A stretch of 50,711 bases of DNA from Acinetobacter sichuanensis (GTDB lineage: Bacteria; Pseudomonadota; Gammaproteobacteria; Pseudomonadales; Moraxellaceae): positions 1 through 50,711 of the forward strand of contig NZ_PYIX02000031.1 in assembly GCF_003024515.2 (NCBI RefSeq). Direction: 5' to 3'. Below are positions 35,523 to 43,330 of this stretch, one piece after another. The translations under genes were made by a program, and so were the position numbers. Under the pieces are notes generated by a model. The model was not told where the DNA came from, ran no database searches, and worked only from the letters and a program-made list of their open reading frames with translations. Numbering within the stretch: the stretch's first letter is position 1; the number at the start of each line of letters is the position of its first letter.

Positions 35523-36323
35523 TTACAGCAAGCTTTTAATCAGGAAAAAACTTCCTATACACAATAATAAAACTGCAAAACATTTTTTCAATACTGCTGG
35601 TGATAAAGCATGTGCAGCTTTGGCGCCAAATTTTGCTGTAAAAAAGCTCATCAAGCTAATACCAATAAAAGCATAAACATGAATAAAGCCTATTGTATTT
35701 GGTACATCAATTTGTTCTTTCATACCAAAGAACATAAAGCCTAGTGCGCCTGCAATTGCAATGGGTAAACCACATGCTGCTGAAGTCCCCACAGCCTTTT
35801 GCATCACCACACCATAATGCGTCAAGTAAGGTACTGTTAAGCTGCCGCCACCAATACCAAAAATAGCTGAAGCGATTCCAATACCAGAACCTGCCATAAT
35901 TTGCTTACTTGTTGATGGCAATGCTTTACTCGGATCAACCTGTTTTTTTGCTCCAGTAAACATGGTATAGGCAACCCAAAGTAAAAAAATTCCAACGATT
36001 AACTGAAGATGAATACCTGAAAGCCATCCTGCTATCCCTGCTCCTGCAAAACATCCGATTGCCATAGGTGGCGCAAGATTTTTAAATACAGACCAAATCA
36101 CTGCACCATTTTTATGATGTGCCATCAATGAGCTAATGGAGGTCACCACAATCGTTGCCAATGATGTGCCTAATGCAAGATGCATAATCACATCTGGGCT
36201 ATAACCCATTTGCGTAAAAACAATATATAGGAGTGGTACAATAATCGTTCCACCACCCACACCAAATAGACCCGCAGCAAATCCAGCGAACGCGCCAATG
36301 ACTAAAAAAATAATTAATTCCAC
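35523..36323 (-). CDS. TauE/SafE-family membrane permease (sulfite exporter type)
   Basis: 266 aa, about eight transmembrane segments in two homologous halves. The paired glycine-rich motifs AGLFGVGGGTIIVPLLYIV (about residue 18) and SAIFGIGGGSLTVPYLTHYG (about 158), and ALGTSLATIVVTSISSLMAHHKNGAV, are typical of the family (Pfam TauE), which includes sulfite, sulfoacetate and organic anion exporters or importers. The start codon is GTG at 36323. It is 53 bases after the flavin reductase gene on the same strand, so possibly linked to sulfur metabolism of the methionine cluster. Confidence 0.85.
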   Translation of the reverse strand: MELIIFLVIGAFAGFAAGLFGVGGGTIIVPLLYIVFTQMGYSPDVIMHLALGTSLATIVVTSISSLMAHHKNGAVIWSVFKNLAPPMAIGCFAGAGIAGWLSGIHLQLIVGIFLLWVAYTMFTGAKKQVDPSKALPSTSKQIMAGSGIGIASAIFGIGGGSLTVPYLTHYGVVMQKAVGTSAACGLPIAIAGALGFMFFGMKEQIDVPNTIGFIHVYAFIGISLMSFFTAKFGAKAAHALSPAVLKKCFAVLLLCIGSFFLIKSLL

Positions 36324-36376
36324 AACACACTTACTTTAAAATTTAATATTAAAAATAAAAAGCAAAAACAAAAAGC

Positions 36377-36868
36377 TTAGGCAATTTCTACTTGCCCAAC
36401 AGTATGATAAGCACGATTAAAATATACTAAGCTTTCATCCTGCTGACTTTGTTGAATAGCCACCACACGACACATGAAAATACTATGTGTTCCTACTGCC
36501 TGAATTTGTTCAATCTCACAATCAAAGCTGACTAAGGCATCTTCCAAAACAGGAGAACCTGTTTCTAACTCAGTCCATTTCGCATGTTTAAAACGCTCTT
36601 CAGTCGTCATTTTCGTTGAAAATGCTGTAGAAAGATGTTCATGCTGTGCAGCCAGTACATTTACCGTTAAAACTTTGTTTTCAATAAAGTGTGCATGTGA
36701 ACTTGATGCTTGATTCATACATACCAACAAAGTTGGTGGTGTATCTGTCACGCTACATACTGCAGATGCCGTAAAGCCATAACGACCAGACATTCCTGAT
36801 GTCGTCACCACATTGACTGCACTGGTGAGTAAAGACATTGCATTTTTAAAGTCTGTTGATTGAATCAT
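36377..36868 (-). CDS. Flavin reductase (HpaC/RutF-like, FMN-binding split barrel)
   Basis: 163 aa NAD(P)H:flavin oxidoreductase that would supply reduced FMN or FAD to a partner monooxygenase. Family signals: FKNAMSLLTSAVNVVTT at the N-terminus, GFTASAVCSVTDTPPTLLVCMNQASSSH, NVLAAQHEHLSTAFS, and the closing GTHSIFMCRVVAI and YFNRAYHTVG. It lies downstream of mesD (194-base gap with a hairpin). A role in powering the oxygen-dependent MesD/MesX reaction is attractive but inferred. Ribosome-binding GGAA precedes ATG 36868. Confidence 0.85.
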   Translation of the reverse strand: MIQSTDFKNAMSLLTSAVNVVTTSGMSGRYGFTASAVCSVTDTPPTLLVCMNQASSSHAHFIENKVLTVNVLAAQHEHLSTAFSTKMTTEERFKHAKWTELETGSPVLEDALVSFDCEIEQIQAVGTHSIFMCRVVAIQQSQQDESLVYFNRAYHTVGQVEIA

Positions 36869-36900
36869 GATTTGGTTCCAAAATTAAATCGTCGTTTTAT

Positions 36901-36935
36901 CTTGTGATTTAGATATCAATAAAAATCATCACAAG
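36901..36935 (-). promoter_or_regulatory. Operator-like inverted repeat upstream of the flavin reductase
   Basis: CTTGTGAT / ATCACAAG (36901-36908 and 36928-36935) flanks a GATATCAAT half-site (36912-36920). It lies 33 bases upstream of the flavin reductase start. The same half-site forms a full palindrome upstream of the metF-like gene. Confidence 0.4.
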
Positions 36936-36991
36936 GGCATTCATCTGAATATGTACGAACAAGAGAATGAGTTTGCCACAATATAAAAGGC

Positions 36992-37041
36992 AGAGTTACA
37001 GTCCAATATATTTGATCTAAACACATGCGAACCGTAACTCT
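36992..37041 (-). terminator. Hairpin after mesD
   Basis: Eleven-base inverted repeat with one mismatch (36992-37002 and 37031-37041, AGAGTTAC core), loop 28 bases, starting 21 bases after the mesD stop on the minus strand and followed by TTTT. Probable terminator or attenuator between mesD and the flavin reductase gene. Confidence 0.5.
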
Positions 37042-37062
37042 TTTACCTTACAAAATCAGAGA

Positions 37063-38091
37063 TTATGCAGATAACTCTTTACGCACAATTTCTGCACCTG
37101 CACTTAGAGCATTTAATTTACCACGTGCAACTTCACGTGAAAGTGGTGCCATACCACAGTTTGTTGACGGATAAAGTTTATCTGCATCAACAAATTGCAA
37201 TGCTTTTCTTAATGTATCCGCAACTTCTTCAGCAGTTTCTACTGTATTTGTTGCAACATCAATTGCACCCACCATGACTTTTTTGCCACGAATCAGTTCA
37301 ATCAAGTCCATAGGTACACGCGAATTTTGACATTCTAATGAAATAATATCGAGTTTAGACTTTTGTAGCTTTGGAAATGCCTCTTCATATTGGCGCCATT
37401 CTGAACCTAAAGTCTTTTTCCAATCTGTATTGGCTTTGATGCCATAGCCATAACAAATATGTACAGCCGTTTCACATGTTAAACCTTCAAGTGCGCGCTC
37501 TAAAGTTGCTACGCCCCAATCATTCACTTCATCAAAGAACACATTAAACGCTGGCTCATCAAACTGAATAATATCAACACCTGCGGCTTGTAGCTCTAAA
37601 GCTTCTTGATTAAGAATTTTGGCAAATTCCCATGCAAGTTTTTCACGACTTTTATAATGACCATCATATAAGGTATCAATCATAGTCATTGGACCAGGTA
37701 AAGCCCATTTAATTGGTTGATTGGTTTGGCTGCGTAAAAATTTTGCATCTTCAACAAATACAGGTTTTTTACGTGCTACTGCTCCAACAACTGATGGAAC
37801 ACTTGCGTCATAACGATTTCGGATACGTACTGTTTCACGCTTTTCAAAATCCACACCTTCAAGATGTTCAATAAACGTCGTCACAAAATGTTGACGTGTT
37901 TGCTCGCCATCGCTCACAATGTCAATACCTGCAAGTAATTGCTCATGTAATGACAAACTTAAAGCATCTTGTTTTGCTTCGAGTAGTTGTTCACCTTCTA
38001 GCTTCCAAGGTGACCAAAGTTTTTCTGGCTCTGCAAGCCAAGAAGGTTTAGGTAAGCTGCCTGCTGTTGATGTTGGTAATAAAATTGCCAT
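37063..38091 (-). CDS. mesD: Core methionine synthase MesD (MetE C-terminal-like)
   Basis: 342 aa protein equivalent to the catalytic zinc domain of MetE, without the N-terminal folate-binding half. Zinc ligands appear as HICYGYG (His, Cys), the Glu in DIISLECQNSR, and the Cys in PSTNCGMAPL. TSTAGSLPKPSWL near the N-terminus and IQFDEPAFN are also MetE-like. The MesD family of aerobic bacteria is known to make methionine from homocysteine without methyl-folate or cobalamin, and to need a DUF1852 partner and oxygen. That partner gene is immediately upstream here (56-base gap), which makes MesD more likely than a generic MetE fragment. Confidence 0.88.
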   Translation of the reverse strand: MAILLPTSTAGSLPKPSWLAEPEKLWSPWKLEGEQLLEAKQDALSLSLHEQLLAGIDIVSDGEQTRQHFVTTFIEHLEGVDFEKRETVRIRNRYDASVPSVVGAVARKKPVFVEDAKFLRSQTNQPIKWALPGPMTMIDTLYDGHYKSREKLAWEFAKILNQEALELQAAGVDIIQFDEPAFNVFFDEVNDWGVATLERALEGLTCETAVHICYGYGIKANTDWKKTLGSEWRQYEEAFPKLQKSKLDIISLECQNSRVPMDLIELIRGKKVMVGAIDVATNTVETAEEVADTLRKALQFVDADKLYPSTNCGMAPLSREVARGKLNALSAGAEIVRKELSA

Positions 38092-38147
38092 GTCTAATCT
38101 TCTATCTTGATATCTATTAAATTAAGTATTCAGTGCTTAATGAGTCA

Positions 38148-39149
38148 TTAAGCTGCGTGTGTTGAGCGAGTATCAATGTCTACAGCATAGTTTTCAGCCC
38201 ACTGTTCAAGCACTTTTTGATATGGCTTAATGAAATTCTCTTCTGTCCATTTACCTTGTTTAACTGCCAATTGGCTACGCTCTTCACGGTCATAAACAAT
38301 TCGTGTCAATGAGTAATCTTGGTATTTCAAGCTTGGTTGATACTGTGCGGCTGCTGTTGAATTTGCATTGTAAATTTCTGGACGATAAATCTTTTGGAAT
38401 GTTTCCATCGTACTAATCGCACTGATTAACTCAAAATCTGTGTAATCACGTAGTAAATCACCACTAAAATAAAATGCTAAAGGTGCAACAGCATTTTTAG
38501 GCATAAAGTAACGAACCGTTAAACCCATTTTGTTAAAATAATCATCGGTACGTGAAGCATCATCATTTTTATATTCCACACCTAAGACAGGATGTACATT
38601 TGTTGTACGGTAATAGGTTTTACTGGTTGAAACACTGAGACAAATCACAGGCTTTTTATTAAATTCAGCTTGGAATACTTCAGAATTTACAAGATGCTGA
38701 TACAATTTTCCGTGTAAATCGCCAAATTTTTCTGGCTTTTCACCTGTTGTGAAGCCTTTTTCTAATAACACGACACTAAAGTCATAATCACGTACATAAG
38801 ATGAAAAACTATTACCAATCATGCCATCAATACGTTGGTTAGTATGATGGTCTACAATTGTACTCTTCAACGTTTCAATAAATGGGAATGTATTTCCATT
38901 TCCTTCAATATCAATTTCTGCAGAAATAATATCAATTTCAAGTGAATAACGATCACCTTTAGGATTATCCCAATTCGCCAATGCATTAAAACGGTTATTA
39001 ATCATATTCAGCGTATTACGCAAATTTTCTTGACGATGCGCTCCACGTGCTAAATTAGCAAAATTAGTTGTTAAACGTGTGTTATCCGCTGGTTCATAAT
39101 TTTCATCAAAACGTATGCGTTTAATCGAACATGCAAATGTATTACTCAT
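38148..39149 (-). CDS. mesX: DUF1852 protein MesX, partner of MesD
   Basis: 333 aa cytoplasmic protein of DUF1852. No classical catalytic motif is recognisable to me. Conserved-looking blocks are RIRFDENYEPADNTRLTTNFANLARG, FNALANWDNPKGDRYSLEIDIISAEI, GNTFPFIETLKSTIVDHHTNQRIDGMIGNSFSSYVRDYDFS and SLTRIVYDREERSQLAVKQGKWTEENF. The family is required with oxygen for MesD-dependent methionine synthesis; its chemistry, perhaps oxidative release of a one-carbon group, is not established. Start: ATG 39149; an in-frame TTG at 39161 was rejected. It precedes mesD as a two-gene unit. Confidence 0.87.
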   Translation of the reverse strand: MSNTFACSIKRIRFDENYEPADNTRLTTNFANLARGAHRQENLRNTLNMINNRFNALANWDNPKGDRYSLEIDIISAEIDIEGNGNTFPFIETLKSTIVDHHTNQRIDGMIGNSFSSYVRDYDFSVVLLEKGFTTGEKPEKFGDLHGKLYQHLVNSEVFQAEFNKKPVICLSVSTSKTYYRTTNVHPVLGVEYKNDDASRTDDYFNKMGLTVRYFMPKNAVAPLAFYFSGDLLRDYTDFELISAISTMETFQKIYRPEIYNANSTAAAQYQPSLKYQDYSLTRIVYDREERSQLAVKQGKWTEENFIKPYQKVLEQWAENYAVDIDTRSTHAA

Positions 39150-39649
39150 GGTATCCGCCAACTTAATTTCTAAAAAGACTAAATTTTTTCAATGAAGCTA
39201 AGATAACCGAACACAAAGATGAATAAAAATGATTTAATTTAATCACAAACTGAGCTAAATTCATGTTTAGTGATTTTTCCCTTATCATTTGTCTAATATT
39301 GCAAAAAAATAATTGAAATAAGCATTTAGAGAAAAACACTTTTAAATGATTAAAAATATATTATTATCATATATTTAATAAATTTTTATTTTTTTAAAAG
39401 AGCTATAAACAAGCAAAAAAAAAATCGAATATCAAAAATATAAAAATAGCCAATCAAGCTATGATGATGAAAAAACAAATTTTAACCAATCGTGAATTTA
39501 ACTCATCATAAGCTGAAAAAACATCAAGCTTCTCATCTTTTAAAAATTAAATATCTTCAAAATAACATTTTATTTCTTATGCGATTTATCACTTATATCG
39601 AAAATTTCGGGCTAAAGACAGAAGTCAAAAGCCCTGACAATGCACTCAA
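39150..39649. other. AT-rich region upstream of mesX and downstream of the metF-like gene
   Basis: 500 bases with no credible gene. It should hold the mesX promoter. Within it TGAG-N5-TTCA at 39251-39263 differs by one base from the MetR half-site pattern TGAA-N5-TTCA; this alone is weak. A hairpin lies next to the metF-like stop (39609-39634). No SAM, SAH or cobalamin riboswitch fold was recognised by eye. Confidence 0.45.
39609..39634 (-). terminator. Possible terminator after the metF-like gene
   Basis: GGGCT / AGCCC (39609-39613 and 39630-39634) with an inner GAC/GTC pair, 16 bases after the stop on the minus strand. The downstream minus strand is T-rich only in part. Confidence 0.4.
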
Positions 39650-41053
39650 TCAATACAACTCAGCTTCTGTTGCCAAATACCAATTTTTCCAAGAACTTGT
39701 TCCACGTCTATCTAAGGGCACAGTTGGAATTAATTTATCTTTTAAAACTTGGGTCTGTTGCACCGCCTTTGCTAATCTGGCTTTAATTGAATGGATACAT
39801 TCACGATCACCAAACTCACAACGATCTAAATTCGTTCCTCCACAAGGTCCATTGGCTAGACCTTTTGGACAAGTTTCAGGGCAAATATACAAGGTATCCC
39901 CTAAACGACACTGACCACAACTTTCACATCCAACGACACGATGTTTACTGAGAAATTCCGTTTTTAATAATGCTTTAGATATGGGTTTATTTTCCCAAAA
40001 TGAGGCTTTAAAAATAAATTTTCCAACGCCTTTAGCCAGTTTAGAATCAAATAAAGCATCATGCATTAAGTGTAATTGTTGATATTTAATCATTTGACTT
40101 GATGTTGGCTGACGAGAAAAATAAGCTAACTTGGGAATAAACTCTTGACCTGTTTTGATTTGCCAAAGTGAATTCCACAGTCGCTCTAACTCATCTAATG
40201 CTAAATGACGATATTGTTCTATATAACTTTCAAGCAATATTTGTTCTTCTGCTTTATGACACGCAGACAAATGAACACCTGCAAAACCCAAATGCTTACA
40301 CATTAAAATCTGTAAAGCACAGCGTAAATACATTCTTTCACTCTGTCCTGTTTGTTTTTCATCTGCTAAGATTTTCAACATATGAGGTGTAATGACAATA
40401 CCTGCAACATTATTTTTCAGCATAAATTGAGCACGTGCCAAATTAAGAGGCATTACACATGCCAGTATTTTTTGTGTGTAATGACAATGCTTTAAAAAAT
40501 TCTTACTTTGTTTTAATGCTGTAATATCGTAGCCTAACTGCGTAATAATAAAATCAGCACCAGCTTTAATCTTTTTATGTAGTTTTAAATATTGTGCATC
40601 ACGTTCAGCTTCAGCATATTTAAAGGGATTAAAAGCGACTCCTATTGTAAAACCACCATATTTTTTAGCCGCCATGATGCTATTGACTGACTCTAGATAT
40701 CGGGTACGTTCACTTTCATCTTGCCCATCATGATGATTTTTTAATTTATCACCTGTTAATAATAATAAATTTTGGATATTGGCTGCTTGAGCATGCTGAA
40801 GAAACTGCTCAAAGTCCTGAATATCTCGTCCCTTTCCTGCAAAATGTAGCACTTTATCTATCGTATCAGGATAATGCTGACTTGCTTCAAGTGGCGCAAT
40901 ATCATGATCCGAATGTACACGGTCAGCGAATGTCATCAGACTCGGATAACCCGCAAATGATGTTTTCACAGAAAATTTTTCATTGAAAGACGTTAAGTAT
41001 TCAACCAAAACACAAAACTGGTTCTGTTGAAAATGGAGAGAAAGTTGCGACAT
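39650..41053 (-). CDS. Methylenetetrahydrofolate reductase-like protein with cysteine-rich C-terminal domain
   Basis: 467 aa. Residues about 10-300 read as a diverged MetF/MTHFR TIM barrel: VLVEY (Glu18, the position of E. coli Glu28), LLLLTGDK (Asp102, like Asp120), FTIGVAFNPFKY, KIKAGADFIITQLGYD, CVMPLNLARAQFMLKNNVAGIVI and LGFAGVHLSA. Residues about 376-419 hold a ten-cysteine cluster (CESCGQCRLGD, CPETCPKGLANGPCGG, RCEFGDREC) resembling the MTHFR_C/MetV-type domain that binds Fe-S or zinc in other bacteria. It is transcribed toward mesX with a 500-base gap. It may supply or consume one-carbon units for the mes pathway, or act in O-demethylation; neither is proven. Confidence 0.75.
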   Translation of the reverse strand: MSQLSLHFQQNQFCVLVEYLTSFNEKFSVKTSFAGYPSLMTFADRVHSDHDIAPLEASQHYPDTIDKVLHFAGKGRDIQDFEQFLQHAQAANIQNLLLLTGDKLKNHHDGQDESERTRYLESVNSIMAAKKYGGFTIGVAFNPFKYAEAERDAQYLKLHKKIKAGADFIITQLGYDITALKQSKNFLKHCHYTQKILACVMPLNLARAQFMLKNNVAGIVITPHMLKILADEKQTGQSERMYLRCALQILMCKHLGFAGVHLSACHKAEEQILLESYIEQYRHLALDELERLWNSLWQIKTGQEFIPKLAYFSRQPTSSQMIKYQQLHLMHDALFDSKLAKGVGKFIFKASFWENKPISKALLKTEFLSKHRVVGCESCGQCRLGDTLYICPETCPKGLANGPCGGTNLDRCEFGDRECIHSIKARLAKAVQQTQVLKDKLIPTVPLDRRGTSSWKNWYLATEAELY

Positions 41054-41075
41054 AAAAAAGGCTTATCGAAATACG

Positions 41076-41094
41076 ATATCAATCGAATTGATAT
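41076..41094 (-). promoter_or_regulatory. Operator-like palindrome upstream of the metF-like gene
   Basis: Perfect 8-3-8 palindrome ATATCAAT-CGA-ATTGATAT, ending 23 bases before the ATG at 41053. Size and symmetry fit an ArsR- or TetR-size dimeric regulator site overlapping the promoter or leader. ArsR-type regulators of methionine recycling (SahR) are known to control metF-type genes in Proteobacteria; identity here is inference. Confidence 0.55.
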
Positions 41095-41326
41095 GATAAA
41101 TCATAATCGAGTTATTTTTACAAAATTAATAAGAGAGATTTTTAAAATTTCTATTGCAATAAAATTTGTAGAAAATCTTAGCTAAACAATAAAAAACCCA
41201 AAGAAAATACAATGGAATAAAATTTTACGAATGTTTATTAGTGGCAGAAGCACGTCTATATTCTCTATGATTAAAAAGTTTATAGACCGCTTTCTTATGT
41301 AGAAAATCATCTTCCACCACAAAAAC

Positions 41327-41358
41327 TAAAAAATCTGAGTATTTAAAATATTTCAGAT
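41327..41358 (-). terminator. Rho-independent terminator after the nitroreductase
   Basis: On the minus strand, stem ATCTGA / TCAGAT with AT-rich inner pairing (41333-41358) starts 3 bases after the stop and is followed by a T-rich run (TTTTTTAGTTTTT). It ends the nic-side transcript. Confidence 0.65.
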
Positions 41359-41360
41359 GA

Positions 41361-42065
41361 TTAATCAAAAAACTGTACAAAGTTATTAATAGGCTCTCTA
41401 GGTGTTCTTAAGCGATTAATCTCACTGCTTAAATCAGCATAACCTAAAGACATGCCACAAATAAAAACTTCCTCATCACTTGCACCTAAAATTGGCATGA
41501 TGATTTGGTGATAATCATTCCAAGAGGCTTGCGGACACGTATCTAAACCTTGTGCTTTTGCTATCAACATTATGTTTTGCATCAGCATTGCGATTGCCAT
41601 TTTTGCACCCGCTTCTAGCGCTTTGTGTGTAGTAAAAAATAGCCCTACAGGTGCATCAAAAAATTTAAAATTTCGCAGTTGTTGTTCATGCATTGCACTT
41701 TTGTCTCCTTTGGCAATTCCGAGGAGTTTATACATTGACCAACCATTCTCACGGCGCCGACTTAAATAGGGTTCAAACCATTGTTCTGAATAATACAAAT
41801 AAGGGGCTTGAAAAGACTTTTTATCCACCTGTCCTTGATATACTGAATTTACAGAAGCTACAACCTGCGCTGTGATTTGACACTTTTTATTTCCTTGTAC
41901 AACATAAACTTTCCAAGGTTGAGTATTCGTGCCAGAAGGTGCAAATGATGCTTTACTTAAGATATCTTGGATCGTGTCTCGACTCACGTCTTGAGTTGTA
42001 AATGCTCTCACAGAATGACGATCTAAAATAATCTTTTCGACATCATTATTTGGCTGTAGTTCCAT
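41361..42065 (-). CDS. Nitroreductase-family flavoprotein
   Basis: 234 aa FMN-dependent NAD(P)H oxidoreductase fold. Signals: ILDRHSVRAF near residue 13 (the R.S.R FMN phosphate-binding motif), ASFAPSGTNTQPWKVYVV near 39, MAIAMLMQNIMLIAKAQGLDTCPQASW around 155-180, and a C-terminal ICGMSLGYAD/NRLRTPREPINNFV block. It starts 18 bases after the stop of the porin gene on the same strand, so it is probably cotranscribed with the porin and MFS transporter at the end of the nicotinate cluster. Substrate unknown; reduction of a nitro- or pyridine-type aromatic is one possibility. Confidence 0.85.
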   Translation of the reverse strand: MELQPNNDVEKIILDRHSVRAFTTQDVSRDTIQDILSKASFAPSGTNTQPWKVYVVQGNKKCQITAQVVASVNSVYQGQVDKKSFQAPYLYYSEQWFEPYLSRRRENGWSMYKLLGIAKGDKSAMHEQQLRNFKFFDAPVGLFFTTHKALEAGAKMAIAMLMQNIMLIAKAQGLDTCPQASWNDYHQIIMPILGASDEEVFICGMSLGYADLSSEINRLRTPREPINNFVQFFD

Positions 42066-42083
42066 AAATTCGATCCTTAAATT

Positions 42084-43274
42084 TTAAAAATTGTAGCCGA
42101 TGTTAATATTCCATCTGAACTTCCACTCATCACTATAATCAGAGTTGGCAGAGGTATAGCCCGTTGAATTTTTTGCACCACCAAGCACATTGACATTTTT
42201 ACCCACACTCCCATCAACCCAAATTAAAAATGGCATTGCATTAAACTGTATGCCAAAAGTGTCCATTTGTGAATCTGACCAATCCGAACGATCTTTCCAT
42301 AAGATACTATAATCATTATAAAATTTTACAGATTTTAAATTTGGGAAGAACTTAGTCGTTACAGGTTGCGTATAGCCAATATTAAAAATACCAATCGTTC
42401 CTTCGGAAGCAACAAAGTAAGCTGGTGTTAATCCATTAGACTGCATCAGAATTTTATCGCCATCTACGCCATCTGGATTTTTAGCATCATATTGATAGTG
42501 AATCGCTGAAGTCTGAAAATCCCATTTGCCATAGTTATTCAACGCATGCAAACCCAATGCATAATAATGCCCGTCTTTATCCGTTTCTTTATTATGTAAT
42601 TGAGAATATGCGCTACTAAATCCGAACTCTTGCTTTCCAAACTCATAATCAAATTTCTTAGCAACTCGGATGTTCACTTGGTTACGTTTTTCATTTAAAT
42701 ACTGCTGTTGATTCGGTAGTACAAAATCCAACTCATCTGCCGAACCTGCTTCAGGGGCATAACGAATGCTACCGTTGCTCATGATTGGCATATAGGCAAG
42801 TGTTAAATCATACGCATCACTATAATTTTTCCAACTAATGCCTGGTGCTACACTATCGGCAAAACCTAAGAAAAATGGAATTTGAAATGTCCATGCATGC
42901 TCAGGAAATGGATAAATTGCAAAAGGCTTATAAATAATCCCTGCTTGGATATCATTATTCTGATTGGGTTTATAGCCAACAAAAGCATGTTCAATTGATC
43001 GCTTATGATCATCCTGAAATGCATAACTCGTATCTAAGTAGAATTGATTATATTTGGCTTTTACATTTAAGCGCGCATTATCAAATAGTACTTTTCCATT
43101 ATTTTGGCTTTCCCAATGCTCATCACGATAATTTGCTCGTACAAACCCGCCTAATTCTAATGACTGAGCTCCATCTTCTGTTTGCCACTTAAATGGTGAA
43201 CCCTGTACCTCAGCATATACAGAAACTGAGATCAAACATCCAATCGACAAAGCCAAATAACTTTTTTTAGACAT
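42084..43274 (-). CDS. Outer-membrane porin-like protein of the nicotinate cluster
   Basis: 396 aa with a signal peptide ending near SVYA-E (about residue 21). The body alternates hydrophobic and polar residues, has many aromatics, and ends in NINIGYNF, with the C-terminal Phe signal for outer-membrane insertion. LGGFVRANYRDEHW, FDNARLNVKAKYNQFYLDTSYAFQDD and VGYKPNQNNDIQAGIIYKPF resemble the phosphate-selective porin O/P group. It sits between an MFS transporter (56-base gap) and a nitroreductase (18-base gap), which suggests it passes the nicotinate-type substrate across the outer membrane. Confidence 0.8.
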   Translation of the reverse strand: MSKKSYLALSIGCLISVSVYAEVQGSPFKWQTEDGAQSLELGGFVRANYRDEHWESQNNGKVLFDNARLNVKAKYNQFYLDTSYAFQDDHKRSIEHAFVGYKPNQNNDIQAGIIYKPFAIYPFPEHAWTFQIPFFLGFADSVAPGISWKNYSDAYDLTLAYMPIMSNGSIRYAPEAGSADELDFVLPNQQQYLNEKRNQVNIRVAKKFDYEFGKQEFGFSSAYSQLHNKETDKDGHYYALGLHALNNYGKWDFQTSAIHYQYDAKNPDGVDGDKILMQSNGLTPAYFVASEGTIGIFNIGYTQPVTTKFFPNLKSVKFYNDYSILWKDRSDWSDSQMDTFGIQFNAMPFLIWVDGSVGKNVNVLGGAKNSTGYTSANSDYSDEWKFRWNINIGYNF

Positions 43275-43330
43275 AAACTTCCCCTCAACAAATAACCTAA
43301 ATGGCTTATTTGTTTAATAAAATATTTAAA

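Larger units (their letters stand above)
41054..41360. other. Intergenic region between nitroreductase and metF-like genes
   Basis: 307 bases, no gene. It contains the nitroreductase terminator near 41330-41358 and a 19-base palindrome at 41076-41094 close to the metF-like start, both annotated separately. Confidence 0.6.

Noticed and set aside
37063..38091. Reading the 342 aa MetE-like gene as a truncated metE pseudogene
   Set aside because: The zinc ligands are intact, the N-terminus is a natural start, and the DUF1852 partner is adjacent, all matching the full-length MesD family.
39150..39649. Possible SAM, SAH or cobalamin riboswitch upstream of mesX
   Set aside because: No conserved riboswitch core or box was recognisable by eye in this AT-rich region; only a weak MetR-like half-site was seen.
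39492..39914. 140-codon plus-strand open frame at the end of the metF-like gene
   Set aside because: Its second half is antisense to the cysteine-rich domain of the metF-like protein and the first half is low-complexity AT-rich sequence; no ribosome-binding site.
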